From: Chaenocephalus aceratus
Taxonomy: Eukaryota > Chordata > Actinopteri > Perciformes > Channichthyidae
Direction: 5' to 3'
Assembly: GCA_023974075.1 (NCBI GenBank)
Contig: CM043800.1
Location: 33,664,952-33,728,951 of the forward strand
Length of the DNA: 64,000 nucleotides
The translations under genes and the position numbers were made by a program. The notes beneath the pieces are model-generated. The model saw nothing but the letters and a program-made list of their open reading frames with translations. It searched no databases and was not told the origin of the DNA. Shown in pieces: positions 22,336 to 43,749 of this stretch (positions are counted from its first letter, which is position 1; the number at the start of each line of letters is the position of its first letter).

Positions 22336-23028
22336 TAGGGCCGGGACTTTAACGCGTTAATTAAGATTAATTAATGACACAAAAATTAACGCATTTTAAT
22401 CGCACTTTAATCGCACTTATTTTTGCACAGCGGAACGTTTCTCACTGGATGAGTTTCAGGCGTACCGATTATACTGGAGCACCAACTAACGTTCATGACT
22501 TCAGCATGGGACTTCAAACAACAACAAACCACGGTGAACAATAGTCAAACATGAACGAACAAGCTGATGAGACCGCTTTGGTCGGCCCCGTGGATGGGAA
22601 ATGTTGTTTTAAAAAACGGACGGATGGAAGCGTCGACAAGAGCACGGTTGTGTGCAAATTATGCAAAAAAGAATTTGCATATCACCGCAGCACATCAAGC
22701 CTAAAGTATCACCTAAATGCAAAGCATGTAGCAGCTAGCGTGGACGTTAGCCCGACTCCGAGTGCAAGGAACCACACCCTGACCCAACCCACACTCAACC
22801 AGATGACTGGTTTCAGGGCCAGGATAAGTAAGTCCACGTCTGAGAGAATAACCAACTCCCTGGCTCACTGGATTGCACTCCACTTGGAGTAAAATCCATG
22901 TGAAAATTGCTTCTCACTGTTCTCAGGTCAAATATGTATATTTGATGAAAAATGCGATTAATTTCGATTAATTAATTACAAAGCCTCTAATTAATTAGAT
23001 ACATTTTTTTAATCGAGTCCCGGCTCTA
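22336..23028 (+). mobile_element. hAT transposon relic with BED finger (693 bp)
   Basis: An exact 8-bp target duplication, cttatttc, lies at 22328-22335 and 23029-23036. The termini 'tagggccgggac' and 'gtcccggctcta' are inverted, and subterminal 'gattaatt' motifs occur at both ends. The 8-bp duplication and BED finger identify the hAT superfamily. The interior holds only the transposase N-terminus; the rest was deleted, so it is non-autonomous. Confidence 0.93.
22551..22892 (+). pseudogene. hAT transposase N-terminal fragment with BED zinc finger
   Basis: A 113-codon ORF. Residues ~28-62 form a BED-type finger: VVCKLCKKEF (Cys pair), then SSLKYHLNAKH (His pair). A Thr/Ser-rich linker with TQPTLNQMTGF follows, as commonly seen after the finger in ZBED-like hAT transposases. 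The catalytic RNase-H-like domain and the C-terminal dimerisation (hATC) domain are gone; the ORF ends after AHWIALHLE. It binds nothing on its own that I can infer beyond possible DNA contact through the finger. The start ATG at 22551 follows 'caaac' and lies ~215 bp from the left terminus. Confidence 0.85.
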
Positions 23029-23036
23029 CTTATTTC

Positions 23037-25448
23037 ATATATTTTCTGAACATTTGTGTACATATTTACAGCACTACAGGGGACGAGTAGTTTCAGGGAG
23101 AGTTGCCTACTCCAATTATGTGTTGCCATGGAACACAATTCAAGCAGTTGGGTCTTTCTTTGATCAAGGGCACTTAGTAAGAAGTTGTCGAGAGCGCCTC
23201 TTATTATACTCACCCTCTCGAGCCAAAATTCCAACTAGTGACCTTGTCAAATGCTCACTTCTGTTCCCATTATGATGCCATTGTGCCAAAATAAATTACA
23301 GCCACTCCACTTCGTGTTGTAATATTATGTGCTGGGAAATGTAAAAGCATATATTGGTTTTACGCTCCTCGGTTCATAAATAGATCCTCAGTGTCACCGT
23401 TATATTATTTCACTGGAGGACAATGGAGTCACATCGAGGCATGTCACACAAATCTCTCTTGGCAATGTCTGACATCTAATCTAATCTTGTCCGTCCTCCA
23501 TTTCATTTCACTGCTGGTTTTATTATTTGTTTTAGCATGTGTGGCTCTGGGTGCGCGGACCCTGTGTCTTATTGAGTGACTTCTGGACACTTGGTTTGGC
23601 ACAGCTACTGTATGGATGTCAGGAAACCTCATAAACCTTCAATGGGTCGTTTATTGTGTCTGTCCAGCCTCATCCAGATCAGAGCTTTCCAAGGGCTCCA
23701 TCTGTGTTACAACAGGTCCTTACTTGACATGAGAGGGAAATGTGAAATAAGCGGCAATAAATCAGTATAGATTAGTTATGATATTTCTCCAAGAGTGTTG
23801 CATGTGAGGTAGGTTTCTCTGCATGTGGATGTGTCATCATTTCTTTCTCTGGGAGTGTGTGTATCAGTGTTGAACAAAAAAAAATGAGATGTTCCGAGTA
23901 GTCTCTTTATTCCGATATTCTCATCTCTTGCTTTGGGCGAAGACAGCAATACACCAAATGTACACCCACATGCTTCATTTCAACAGTATATATCCCCCTT
24001 GGTGACAAGTCCATTCCCACAAGCATTATCCAACGTTACAACACACTCCAAAATAGCAAGACTATTAGGGGTTGGAGTAAAAATGCAAAAGCTCTGATTT
24101 GAATTGCACATCATCAGATATAGTAAAACCATTACTTCTTCCTTCTCTTGTCCCCACACATCCTACATGAGTCTCAAATATGACTTTTTTTTTTTACTAA
24201 ACTTAATGAATATGAAGCTGCAATGTAGGCTTTATTTAGAATTATGTATTGATCCCTGTAAGGGGTGTTTGGTTCTGCGTGACATACTGTATTAGTCTGA
24301 GCAACCTGTTCTGCAGGGCGATACCTGTGGTACACAGATGATGAAGTCATGCATTCAAAATCACATTAGCATGGCTTTGACCAGTTTTACATAACGTCTC
24401 CCTGGATACCGCGGCTCCCACAGGGACGTGAATAAAGCATAAGGCCTTATGCAGTATCTTCCTCTGTTCTAAATACCCCCTCTCAACTTTTTGTAAATGT
24501 GCAGTATTTATCATCTGGAATTCTACCACAAAAGGCCTCTGTGTGTATCACTGGGGGGAGGAGAGCGAAATGGCAAAGGGAGAACTGGAATAAATTATAC
24601 TCAGACAAATCTTTTATTCCAACACAGAGCACAGAAAACAAGTGTGCCAGCTCCCCACAGTAATTCAAGAGGTACTTTTCTTTTGTTCTTCCCTTTGTTT
24701 TCAGTGTGGATATGGAAATAACGTTGCTAAATAAGGCCCCTCCCATTTCCCAACTCCCCAACGAGCTCTTTTTTCTTTGGCAGCCTCCTTCAAAGTAATA
24801 GATCATTACCTGTTGCCTGTTGCCTGTTTTCAGCAACTCGTACCTCCGAGTCAGGTCTATTATTTAAATTGCAAGTGACAGAGTCCACACTCGGAGCTTG
24901 CGGGAAAATCCCCTCCAGTGTTTATTAAGTGTGCCAATTGAATAAATTACCTGCGGTTATCACATCATTGAGTTGACCTTATAAAATAACAAGAGAGATG
25001 GCTCTGCTGTGGCGCACTGGGCGTCACACCTTCCTCTACCCCAGGATGACCCTCCCCCTCATTGTTTGGACTGGATCCCTCTTATTAAGACTTCATTACT
25101 GCCACACTATCAATTGTTCACGCTCATTCTCTGCAGCTGCTTTGGTTACGGTGGAGATGAGAGGAGGAAAGCTCGGTCAAAGGAAGAAGATGAAGGGAGA
25201 GGGAAAGGAAGCTCTTTCATCATGCATCACTGAATGGGACTGTTATCATGGATGTGGATATTTAATGACTCCCACACCCATATTAATGTGTATTCTCATA
25301 AGATCAAGTTTAAAAGTTTTCCATGATGACTGCAGCCTCCAAAGAAGTCGTACTGCTTTCAAGCCCTTCGCTGCTTTGAAGGCCAAAAGGGTCAAATGTA
25401 CACAGTGTGCACAGTTCACTCAACTCTTCATAGAAACAACTTCTAATA
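23037..25448. other. Unannotated stretch (2.4 kb)
   Basis: There is no supported gene. Some A- and T-homopolymers are present (23873-23883, 24186-24196). ORFs up to 117 codons have no domain signal. Confidence 0.5.
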
Positions 25449-25456
25449 GCCTACAG

Positions 25457-25774
25457 CAGGGATGGGCAAATGGCGGCCCCCCGCATGCGGCCCCCAACTC
25501 CTCTTTTTGCGGCCCTCAGATTAATTTATAAACAACGTAATTAATAAAAACATTATTTTATTTTGTATTACTTGTAGTACTGATACCGTCCACTAGACTA
25601 CTAGTTACGTCGCGAGCTGCGTAGATGATTTCAAATACCGCAAAATAATCTGTGACGCATTTGTGTGTATTGTGTTTCCCGGGGAAACCCTCACAAGAAA
25701 CACCGGCTGTTGTTATGCCTACATCAATGTATCAATGATGTGGCCCCCACCACCATCAAAGTTGCCCATCCCTG
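25457..25774. mobile_element. hAT MITE (318 bp) with exact 8-bp target duplication
   Basis: Termini are 'cagggatgggcaa' on the left and 'ttgcccatccctg' on the right, a perfect 13-bp inverted repeat. The target duplication gcctacag lies at 25449-25456 and 25775-25782. Subterminal 'tgcggccc'/'gtggcccccac' blocks are typical of this hAT group. It is non-coding; the 177-codon ORF running into its left end is fortuitous. Confidence 0.95.
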
Positions 25775-25782
25775 GCCTACAG

Positions 25783-28174
25783 TATAAGATGTTTCAGCAG
25801 TGCCTTGCTCCTCATGTATACTGCATTATACACAATAGCATTATTGTTTCAGTACAGAGTTAAAAACATTGTTAAAGAACATATTTAGGGGGTTGGAATT
25901 ATGAATTTTTCAAACTTTGTTTCCACCACCAGTCCAGGGTTTCAAACTCAAGTCTTTCACTCACGAGCCCACCCTTTCTAACCTTTAGCTTGCTGCTCCT
26001 TTCCTGTAAATGCTTAGGCTCCAAAGAACTGGATTATTGCAGTAGCGGAGGACTGCACCGTGAGCAGCTTCTGGGTAAAACTCCACAAGTCTTGGATAAC
26101 ATTGTTTGAAGCGTGTTCACTCTGCCCCCTCGGTTTCTAGATCGTGTCGAGTGTTACGTCAATCGGAGAAGTACTGCAGTTTCTCCAGGAACGTTTCAAG
26201 GCCTGCCTTGTTTCTTCATCTGGGGTTCAAATGCTGCTTGAATTATTGATGCTTCACAGGTGCGTACAGTATGGTAAATGCTGCATAGCCTGCATCTACT
26301 CATCCTCACTGGGTTGCGGTCTGTACATTGTAATCAATATTCACTGCTCGGAGATTGTATTTGCTGTAACAGTCCATTGGATGTTATAGATGACCACTAA
26401 TATGTATTTAATCATAGCTTCTTAGGTGTAAAATAAGGATCGTTGAATTATTGTGGTATGAAAGGAGGAGGAATTGCATCATTGTTCAGCTTCTACCGGC
26501 CAAAGTACTGCAATGACGCAGGTGTTCTGTCCAACATAAAATCGGTTTACTTGGAGATATGTACGTGTCTGGGTTTTCTTCACGCTATATTGTGTGTGTG
26601 TCTCCTGAAATGTGAATGTGTACTGCCTGCATGTGTATATTTTCTATGTGTGTGTCTGTGTGAGAGAGAGAGAGAGATCTTGGGATACGTGGCATCGCTG
26701 CTGCCTCTGTTTGTTTGGCTCCAGGCGTTCAGACTGTCAGCGCGGAGGCTGTGTAGCGAAACAAAACATGCTGTCATCTCCGTAACAAGTCTAGCCGCCG
26801 GGATTCAACACACACACCTCAGTTAGACAAGATGCAATGGCTCAGCCTCTACCTCTCCACATTATGACTCCAGCAGTTGACACTTAGGACCAGCCGCTCT
26901 GGGGATATTGGAAAGCCATGAAACACTCCTCTGTTGCCACGTTTCTTAAAGCTTTATCCAGCCAGTCATTTTTGTACATTACCCAAGGAAAATGTGACGG
27001 GATGTTAATCACGGATCTCCTTGGGAAATCAGCACCAGTTTGAGATAAGGCATCACACACACCGATATGTGGAGACAAGGGTGATAATCCACGCCGAGGT
27101 GAAAATGCCGACGCTCTCCGAATTGTTTTTTCTTCCCTTGCAATTCTGAGCCAACTTTCATGGTGTTTGTCTTTGCCCATCTGTTTTCTAAACGCCATGC
27201 TGCTGGAGGCACATCAACCCCGGTCTGTAAGCTGTTACGGACGGGAAGTCAAGCGCCTCTTTCAATTACTCTCTTATTGGTTTAGACCTCCCTCTGGACA
27301 GGGCAGGCCCAGTGTCAATCCTGCTCGTAATGAGAGGAGATCTCTCCCCATGGAGGAAGTGTCTCTTTGGGTTTACGTTATGCGTCCTCGTGCTCTAACC
27401 CGACAAATAGGAAGCGCAAAAGCTGGGGGTTGTGTATTTACCCATGTGTGTGCAATCTGTGTGTGAGTGTTTGGTTTTCTGTATCCTCTTTTTCTGTACC
27501 CTGCATTTGATATTTCCCACAGCCTGAATTGCTTCACACATACATATTATCTTTTCCCAATCTCCATCATCGGTGTCAAATCTGTGACCAGCTAAGCACC
27601 AATGTTTGGAGCCACATTTGACATTTTGTTCAACAGCGTGCTGCCCTTTTGCTTGCCAGCTAGTTGTCTACTGTAGCCAGCCAATGCAATAACACAACAC
27701 CAAAACCTCCCTCCCAAGTAAACTTTGTGCTTTTCCCTGGGGATTTCAAGTGTGTTATGTGTGTGTGTGCATGGGGTGTAAGTGTGGTGTGCATTTCCCA
27801 ACCAGACAGCTGTACACCAGCCCAGTGTGAAGGTCAGGGTACAGGCCGACAAGCAGCAGGAGATGTCACACCAGGACAGGCCATGGCAGCCATGCACAAA
27901 ATTGCCTCAACAGATCACAGACCTCCGCCCATCTGCTGTGACGCCAGATTGGGGGGGTTGCAGAAGGTTGAATTCAGTGGTTGAGCTAATAGCCCTCAGT
28001 GAGATTCGCCACAGTAGCGTGGACCGATTTGTAAATGGAGTGTTTGTTTCCTCAGAGATTTGGGGATTAATTAAATATGATTGAAATGCTCTGTGAAAGG
28101 TATTGAGGTTGCACTTCCAGCAAAGAGTGAGTAAGATGATGGCGGAGTGATCTCTTATAACTCTTCATATTGTC
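25783..28174. other. Unannotated stretch (2.4 kb)
   Basis: There is no supported gene. A TG/GA-rich patch lies at 26592-26678, including (GA)n at about 26661-26676. ORFs of 100-127 codons around 26443-26826 and 27592-28084 overlap on both strands and have no domain signal. Confidence 0.45.
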
Positions 28175-28178
28175 TTAA

Positions 28179-29088
28179 AGGGAGCCTAATATGCTCATTT
28201 TTAGTTCACGTTTGTATTGTGTACCTCTACTGCGACATGTCTCCATGCTTTAATGTTCACATTTATTTTTCTCACACTGCAGCACATCTTTTCACCCTCT
28301 GTCTGAAACCAGAGGCCAGTCTGCTCTGATTGGTTAGCTGGCTCTTAGCTCCGCTTAGAAATGTCCTGCCCCTTAGCCTATCACATACAATGTGTTTGAG
28401 CTCTAGCCAAGCGCGATTGTAACTTAGTGATGCCACTAGAAGTGACCAAAAGAGTCCAATGGAGGCGTTTCAGGCAGAGAGAAACTCCCTCTGAAAGGAA
28501 CTTTGGAGACCATTTACATCAGGGGTGTCAAACTCAAGGCCCGGGGGCCAAATCCGGCCCGTGACTTCATTTTATGTGGCCCACAAGAGCTTGCAAAGAA
28601 TATAATGTTTATTATACGGTTACATGCCGATTTACAGAGGCAGGTTGCCCATACATGGAGCACAATGCATCTCAAATTTGACTTTTTTCTCAGAATTTGA
28701 TTATTTCTTTTCAAAAATTACTTATTTTTCAAAATGTCACTTCTTTTTTTGATTGTGACTTTTTTTCCAGAATTTGGCTTTTCTTTTTAAATCATTTTGT
28801 GAGACTCTCACTGAAGAGACTTGCAATTATTTGCCCTAGACTTCTGCTTTCAGTCGTAGTTAATCATGAAGTTATTATTACCTTATCCGATAATAATCCA
28901 ATGCAGAGGCAATAATGTAATATAATACATTATTTTATATATGATATATTTATATATGTATTTTTATATAGTCTTAAAGTTACAACCGGCCCTTTCAGTG
29001 TAACCATAATGCTGATGTGGCCCATGATGAAATTGAGTTTGACACCCCTGATTTACATATAACACACTAAAGGTAATGTAAAATTCAT
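28179..29088 (+). mobile_element. TTAA MITE, family I, interrupted by a hAT
   Basis: TTAA lies at 28175-28178, then 'agggagcctaatatgctcat'. The body shares 'catgtctccatgctttaatg', 'tcaccctctgtctgaaacca' and 'tccaatggaggcgtttcagg' with the copy at 35570-36026. The hAT at 28520-29050 splits it just after 'gaccatttacat'; the continuation 'ataacacacta' follows. The far right terminus is diverged: a TTAA occurs at 29089-29092, but the expected inverted end is not clear. Confidence 0.8.
28520..29050 (+). mobile_element. hAT non-autonomous element nested in MITE
   Basis: Inverted termini are 'caggggtgtcaaactc' and 'gagtttgacacccctg', with an exact 8-bp target duplication atttacat at 28512-28519 and 29051-29058. 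The 531-bp interior is AT-rich and non-coding. Subterminal 'ccgggggccaaatccggccc' is typical of this hAT group. A second, inverted copy lies at 51800-52333. Confidence 0.96.
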
Positions 29089-29092
29089 TTAA

Positions 29093-29328
29093 ATATGAAG
29101 TATTCTGTCGTTCATTTTGCAAAATTAGTATTGACCATAACTATTTAGATATAGTTCTCTATTTGTTTGAGCTTTGTTGTTTCTAGGCAGCATTTCTGAA
29201 AAGCATCCCCGATAAGACAGGCTGAGTTTACTGTCCACCAAAATCATGTATTGCAACTTTGAAATAATATCAAATATGTGCATGTAGCAGCAAGTGTCAC
29301 CCCACCACCTGTGATGACAGTAGACTAA
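29093..29328. other. Unannotated gap
   Basis: A short gap with no gene or repeat I can support. Confidence 0.5.
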
Positions 29329-29937
29329 CGGAGCGTCCACACTACAGCTTCAAAAAAATCTTGGAGCTGGGCGTGTCTGAAGCTTGGGGATTTTATTCAA
29401 GCAACGCGACCAACAACCAATCACATGAATCTCCCGCCCCCGACATACAAAGCAAAAAACCCGGGGATTTTATGGGAGCAATATATATATATAACTCCCC
29501 AAACAGGCGAAAACCTACCAGTTTCACCCACTGTCTCTGCCACCTCCCTCCATGCCTGGTTCCTCCGGTTTGTATCCCGGTAAGTGAAGAGGGTCTGGTC
29601 ATACAAAACCGGGTGATTTGCTACAGCGATAATTAGTTTCTCCTCCATCTTTTTTTGAAATATAGAAATGAACGGCGGGATATCTCTCCCAGCTTAGACG
29701 CGGTTGATTGGCTACGGCTTGAGCTGTCAGATTTTCCGAAACGGGATTTGATTGGCTGGCGCTGGCTACTCCAGTGTCTCCGGCGTCAGAAGTTGAACAT
29801 TGTTCAATTTCTGACGCCGGAGACGGACCGCTATGCTACCCACAATTCAGTTCGGCGAAAAAGCGAGGCACGTGACGTCACCCCATTCAAAGTGAATGGG
29901 CAGACTGAAGCTGTCGACGCTGTCAGTGTTGTTGAGG
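29329..29937. mobile_element. Harbinger-like palindromic MITE (probable)
   Basis: TAA occurs at 29326-29328 and 29938-29940. The left end reads 'cggagcgtccacactacagc'. The right end (agctgtcgacgctgtcagtg) is only partly complementary, so the right boundary is uncertain. It contains a 24-bp-arm hairpin at 29776-29824 and the segment 'gtgacgtcaccccattcaaa'/'gtgaatgggcag', which is shared in opposite orientation with the MITE at 32010-32284. It is non-coding. Confidence 0.55.
29776..29824. other. Perfect hairpin, 24-bp arms
   Basis: The arm 'gtctccggcgtcagaagttg' plus 'aaca' is followed almost immediately by its reverse complement ending 'ctgacgccggagac', with one G-T mismatch. It lies at the centre of the palindromic MITE. 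Confidence 0.9.
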
Positions 29938-29940
29938 TAA

Positions 29941-30298
29941 ACCAAAAATGTTACTAGTCTGTCAATAAGAAATAGTTTAGGGAAAAAAAATACCGCCAAA
30001 CAGTAGGGGCTGCTAAAGTACATCAGAACAACTCAAAAGTAGCATTGTAGTCATAAAGTGTTGCAGCTGAAGTGAGATGAAAATATAATTCAACAGCACA
30101 TCCTCAACTCTCTAGGAACCTGACAAAGTCGTAAACATGCATGCATGAAATGATTCGGGTAGACTGAAGACACGGAGAACGAAGTGCAGTGACTACGTTC
30201 TGTGTTTTCTGTAATTACATTTTCATAGTGTGGAAAATTACAAAAGTGCTGACTTCTGGGAGAATTTGATGGCTTCCAGTCACACTGCATGGAATATG

Positions 30299-30330
<32 letters not shown>

Positions 30331-32006
30331 CAGCTCTGAGATTGGTTGGCGGGCTGAACAGAAACTCTGTCAGAAAGCATCTTTCTGTCTGCAGTTTCTA
30401 TTTCTGTTTCGTTCCTCGTGGCTGATGTGTCCGTCTTGGAAAAGTCAATCTTCCTCACAAAGGAGGAGCCTGCTTCCCCGGGGACATTGTTTATTCATGT
30501 ATAAGATTTATTTTTTGCTGCCATGGCCTCCTAGGATTCACACCGCATTTATTACAGGGGGTAATGAAAAATTGAATTCATATGGCGAAGCCCCACATGC
30601 ATTGTGTGACTTGGTGCAACGTGAAGGTCTCCTCCCTCTACTATAGCTGTCTGCAACCACTGTTGAAAGTTGGGAGAGAAATGTGCGTTGAATTAAACTC
30701 GAAAGTTTTCAAGGAGAAAAATGGTGTCAAATTGAAGTTAAATATAAGAAAAAATAATATTTAAAGATGGAAAGTTTGTTTTATTTCTTTTACTTTTGCT
30801 GCAGGGAGAAGTTCGGCTGCTGGTGGAATTTAAGTCGGGGAAAAAATCAGCTTCTTCTTGGAAAAGGGTGGAACATTAAACATTGATTGCGTTGATGCAC
30901 CTATCATCCTATCCCAGATAACACGTGATTTTTTAAAGCCTCTGTAGAGGAAAATATTTATCTTCAAAGGCCATAAGAGGAACATATGTACTCTTTCGCT
31001 GTGTCCTTGTTCTATAGACACTTCTTCCTAAATGTGTACAAATTAAGTGTACATACAGTTTTAAATTAACTTGTTTTGTCTGGATGGACGCCATAGTCCC
31101 ACACAAGACATTGCACAAAGGGAACAGAAGAGCTTTTCATAGCTGGAGAGAATACATCAAACTGTTGAAACAGGCAGGACAGCTCCAGGAATGTCTATGA
31201 AGCCAAAACTAAAGTATTACATCTGAGGAAACACAATTTCCTTTCTTTGTTCAATTTAATTGGCAGTAGCTTTTCTAAAATAGCAGTTTGATTGACATCC
31301 TTCTGGGCAGTCCTTGTTTAATTTCTTGTCAGTACAAAATGGTGAACTACAATCCTTTACTGCATACTGAGTGAACTCAAAAGCTGCAGAGCTACACAGC
31401 AAAGACACATCAAATAAAGAATATTCACCAACTGACGCTAGCTGTAAGCGTGTTAGAAACTAACCGTGTGTGTGGAGGGCCTGTGTGTTTTACAGGGCAG
31501 CTCAGCCTCTAAATAAACCCTGAACTTGACTTTATTCCCCTCCAGTCTTTATCATTTTCCTCCCATATCTGTCGTTCATGAAGCAGAATAAGCACAATTT
31601 AGGTCAAGTTGAGCGATCTTCATCTCATGAGAACATGTCTTTTACTGAGTTTGCCCCTCCACTGCATACATTTGCAGTCTTTCATTAAATGTACATGTGA
31701 TCAACCCCAGTATAAAAGTGACTCTTATTCTATCTGAACATACATGAGTACTTGCCTAACGTCTTCTCTAATGGCTAGCCAAGTTAGCAGTAAACGGATC
31801 ACCATAAACGACCAAAGGACACGCTGTCGTTTTTCATTCATCATAATAAAATGTCAAAGCAAAACATGTTATCTATTGCCAGTGTAAAATCCACAGCACT
31901 ACAGCTGTATTACAGACACATACAATAAACTACCTGACTGTTCAGCTCGGAATTTATAATGGATTTAAAAAATATTATTATTGTACAATCTCTCTGCTTT
32001 TGACAC
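29941..32006. other. Unannotated stretch (2.1 kb)
   Basis: There is no supported gene. A trinucleotide run lies at 30298-30326. ORFs of 122 and 138 codons cross that run on opposite strands and look fortuitous. Confidence 0.5.
30298..30326 (+). repeat. (TTA)n microsatellite
   Basis: About nine TTA units followed by 'tatata'. Confidence 0.93.
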
Positions 32007-32009
32007 TAA

Positions 32010-32284
32010 CGGCCCCTACACACGGCGGCGTGCGTTGACGCTTCAACGCTTCTGCCCATTCACTTTGAATGGGGTGACGTCGTGCTTCGCCGAACTGCAT
32101 TGTGGGAGCAAACGTAGCTTCAAAAGTAGAGCAATGTTCTACTTTTGAAGCGGAAGCGTCAGCCAATCGAATCATATGCCAGTACAAGCTCTAGCCAATC
32201 AAACCGCTGCTTGTGTGTACGGGGCGGGAGTTTCAGAAATGCCCGCCGGCAAGCGTTAATGCACGCCGCCGTGTGTAGGGACCG
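32010..32284. mobile_element. PIF/Harbinger-like MITE (275 bp)
   Basis: Target duplication TAA lies at 32007-32009 and 32285-32287. The terminal inverted repeats are 'cggcccctacacacggcggc' and 'gccgccgtgtgtagggaccg', nearly perfect over >20 bp. A central hairpin has 14-bp arms (32117-32130 / 32138-32151). It is non-coding. The 3-bp TAA target and GC-rich termini suit PIF/Harbinger. Confidence 0.9.
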
Positions 32285-32287
32285 TAA

Positions 32288-35543
<3,256 letters not shown>

Positions 35544-35569
35544 CTGAGCTTTTCCTTCTTTTTCTTTAA

Positions 35570-36026
35570 TGGCGCCCATTATGCTCATTTTCAGGGTTCA
35601 TATTGGTACTTTGTGCCTCGTCTACTGTGACATGTCTCCATGCTTTAATGTTCAAAAAGCTCTTTCTTTTTCTCATACTGCCTGCTGCAGGACCTCTTTT
35701 CACCCTCTGTCTGAAACCAGAGCCCTGTCGGCTCTATTTGGTTAGCTGGCCGGCTCTGTTGTGATTCGTCAACAGCTTAGAGATGTCCCGCCCCTTAGCC
35801 TATCAAATACAATGTGTTGGAGCGCTAGCCAATAGGAGCGTGAGTGTTACATAGTGATGTCATTATGTTACTGAAGTAAAATTCCAATGGAGGCGTTTCA
35901 GGCAGGGGGGGGGTGTTTGGGAGAGGAAACTTTGGGATTGTAGCCTTTGTTGACCATTTACATGCACTAAAACCTATATAACATACTACAGGAAAGGGAT
36001 ACCCCAAAAAGCCTAATAGGGCCTCT
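35570..36026 (+). mobile_element. TTAA MITE, family I, best-preserved copy (457 bp)
   Basis: TTAA lies at 35566-35569 and 36027-36030. The left end is 'tggcgcccattatgctcatt' and the right end 'gcctaatagggcctct'. Internal blocks shared with the copies at 28179, 37583, 50466 and 10611 include 'tcaccctctgtctgaaacca', 'tccaatggaggcgtttcagg' and 'gaccatttacatgcactaaa'. There is no coding capacity. A G9 run lies near 35906. Confidence 0.88.
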
Positions 36027-36030
36027 TTAA

Positions 36031-37578
36031 TGTTGTATTATCTGTCAGTCATTCCTACTAGCAACACAACCTTATTGGAGAAAACATAAGGAGCATAAAC
36101 TGACCAATAACAGCTTTCCAAGCGGTACCTCCATAAATCCTGACAAATCCTGAATCCGGTCGCATTTTATCAATTTTCGAGAAATACATATGCCAGATTT
36201 CTTCATAATATCTTTTTTTATTCCAGTCCAAATATCAACTCTTGAAAATGAAATTATGTTTATTTCACATTCATGTTTCGAAGAATCAAAGCACTTTGCT
36301 AGGGTTAAGGTCAACTGAGTTTTTGAGTGATATGGGGTTATGATCACAACAAATGTAGTCTGGGACTTTTAAGAGGCCTTGACTTGTCGCACACTGTTTG
36401 GAATAATCAGTTTCACATACATATATATTCTTGTTTTAGAAACAAGCCATCTATCTTTAAAAAACAACGACTCTTAAGTGACTCGGGTTAACCTTGCCTG
36501 TTTGATTTACATTAGATAGGCCCTGGAGATGATTAGACCTCCTTAGCATGTACTCATGTGCCATGGAGGTGGAACAAGAGGGACATTTATAAACATTTCA
36601 CTTGTCAGAACTATGAGGTTGTTATTGTTGCCGAGATCTGCAGGGTATACATGTATTCTGTCCTACCTTTTACACCCTTACTTCAAATTAGGCAGGGTTA
36701 TTTATTCGAGGATAAGTAAACATACTCGAAACTGGGATGATGGCAAGAAACTTTCATCCGACACTGAAAATTGAAACAACTGGATGTGTGACTTTGTCTA
36801 TGTTTCATGTTCAGTCTCAGAGGAAATTGTATTTTCCTTGTTGCCATAAGCAGTGATTTATTTTCTTTCCAAAGAGAATGGTTTTCATGTTAATCCTTCT
36901 TTTTGCAGATGTACTGAACTGTCTACAGTCCTGATGAAAGATTCGGAAGTGTATTGCGCTCACAATTACAACATTTATCAGGAGTGATTTTGAAAAGAAA
37001 TAATGGAAAGATGCCTGGATGCTTATTCCATTAGTGAAGTGATGAATTCAAATGAAGGAAATCTAATGCCTCTGTAGTACTTTGAGCCTTAATTGTGTCT
37101 GTTCTTCCCCCATGCTCGCTCTGACAGCATAAATCTCACTTGGTGCAGTTTAAGGCCAAGGACAATATTGAATAACCGGCCGCGACAGAGTGACAGATTG
37201 ATCTACCGTGAACATGATACAGATGTAACCACGCTATTCATCTCCTCACTTTGTCAGTGTATTAAGATGCAAGGTGTGTTTCCCGTGCCCCGGTAAATAA
37301 GCTTTTATTGCATCGAAGCCTCAGGGACTCATCTGAATATTTAAAATCTTTGAATGAACACGCTGATTTAGTAGCTTTGAACATGCCCCTCGGGCTGCTG
37401 ATGAGAATTTATCATTCAGTTGATCAACATTAATCTTTGAAATGACAGAAAAGAGATGTTGTATGATAGTAAAGACCGTCCGTTACGGTGGAATTATTAT
37501 TAATATGTAGGGAAAGGAGACTTTATAAAGACAAATATTTGTAAACGTTCTGATTTAATGTTAATGAAAAAGCAAAGG
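36031..37578. other. Unannotated stretch
   Basis: There is no supported gene. The interval 37085-37445 has the texture of conserved non-coding DNA (balanced composition, no repeats), but this is untested. Confidence 0.45.
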
Positions 37579-37582
37579 TTAA

Positions 37583-38106
<524 letters not shown>

Positions 38107-38110
38107 TTAA

Positions 38111-43748
<5,638 letters not shown>

Positions 43749-43749
43749 C

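Noticed and set aside
24998..25531. 177-codon ORF on the plus strand
   Set aside because: It runs from unique DNA into a hAT MITE at 25457, overlaps another frame and has no recognisable domain.
26443..26826. 127-codon ORF
   Set aside because: It crosses a TG/GA-rich tract (CVCLCEREREI), with no homologous text recognised.
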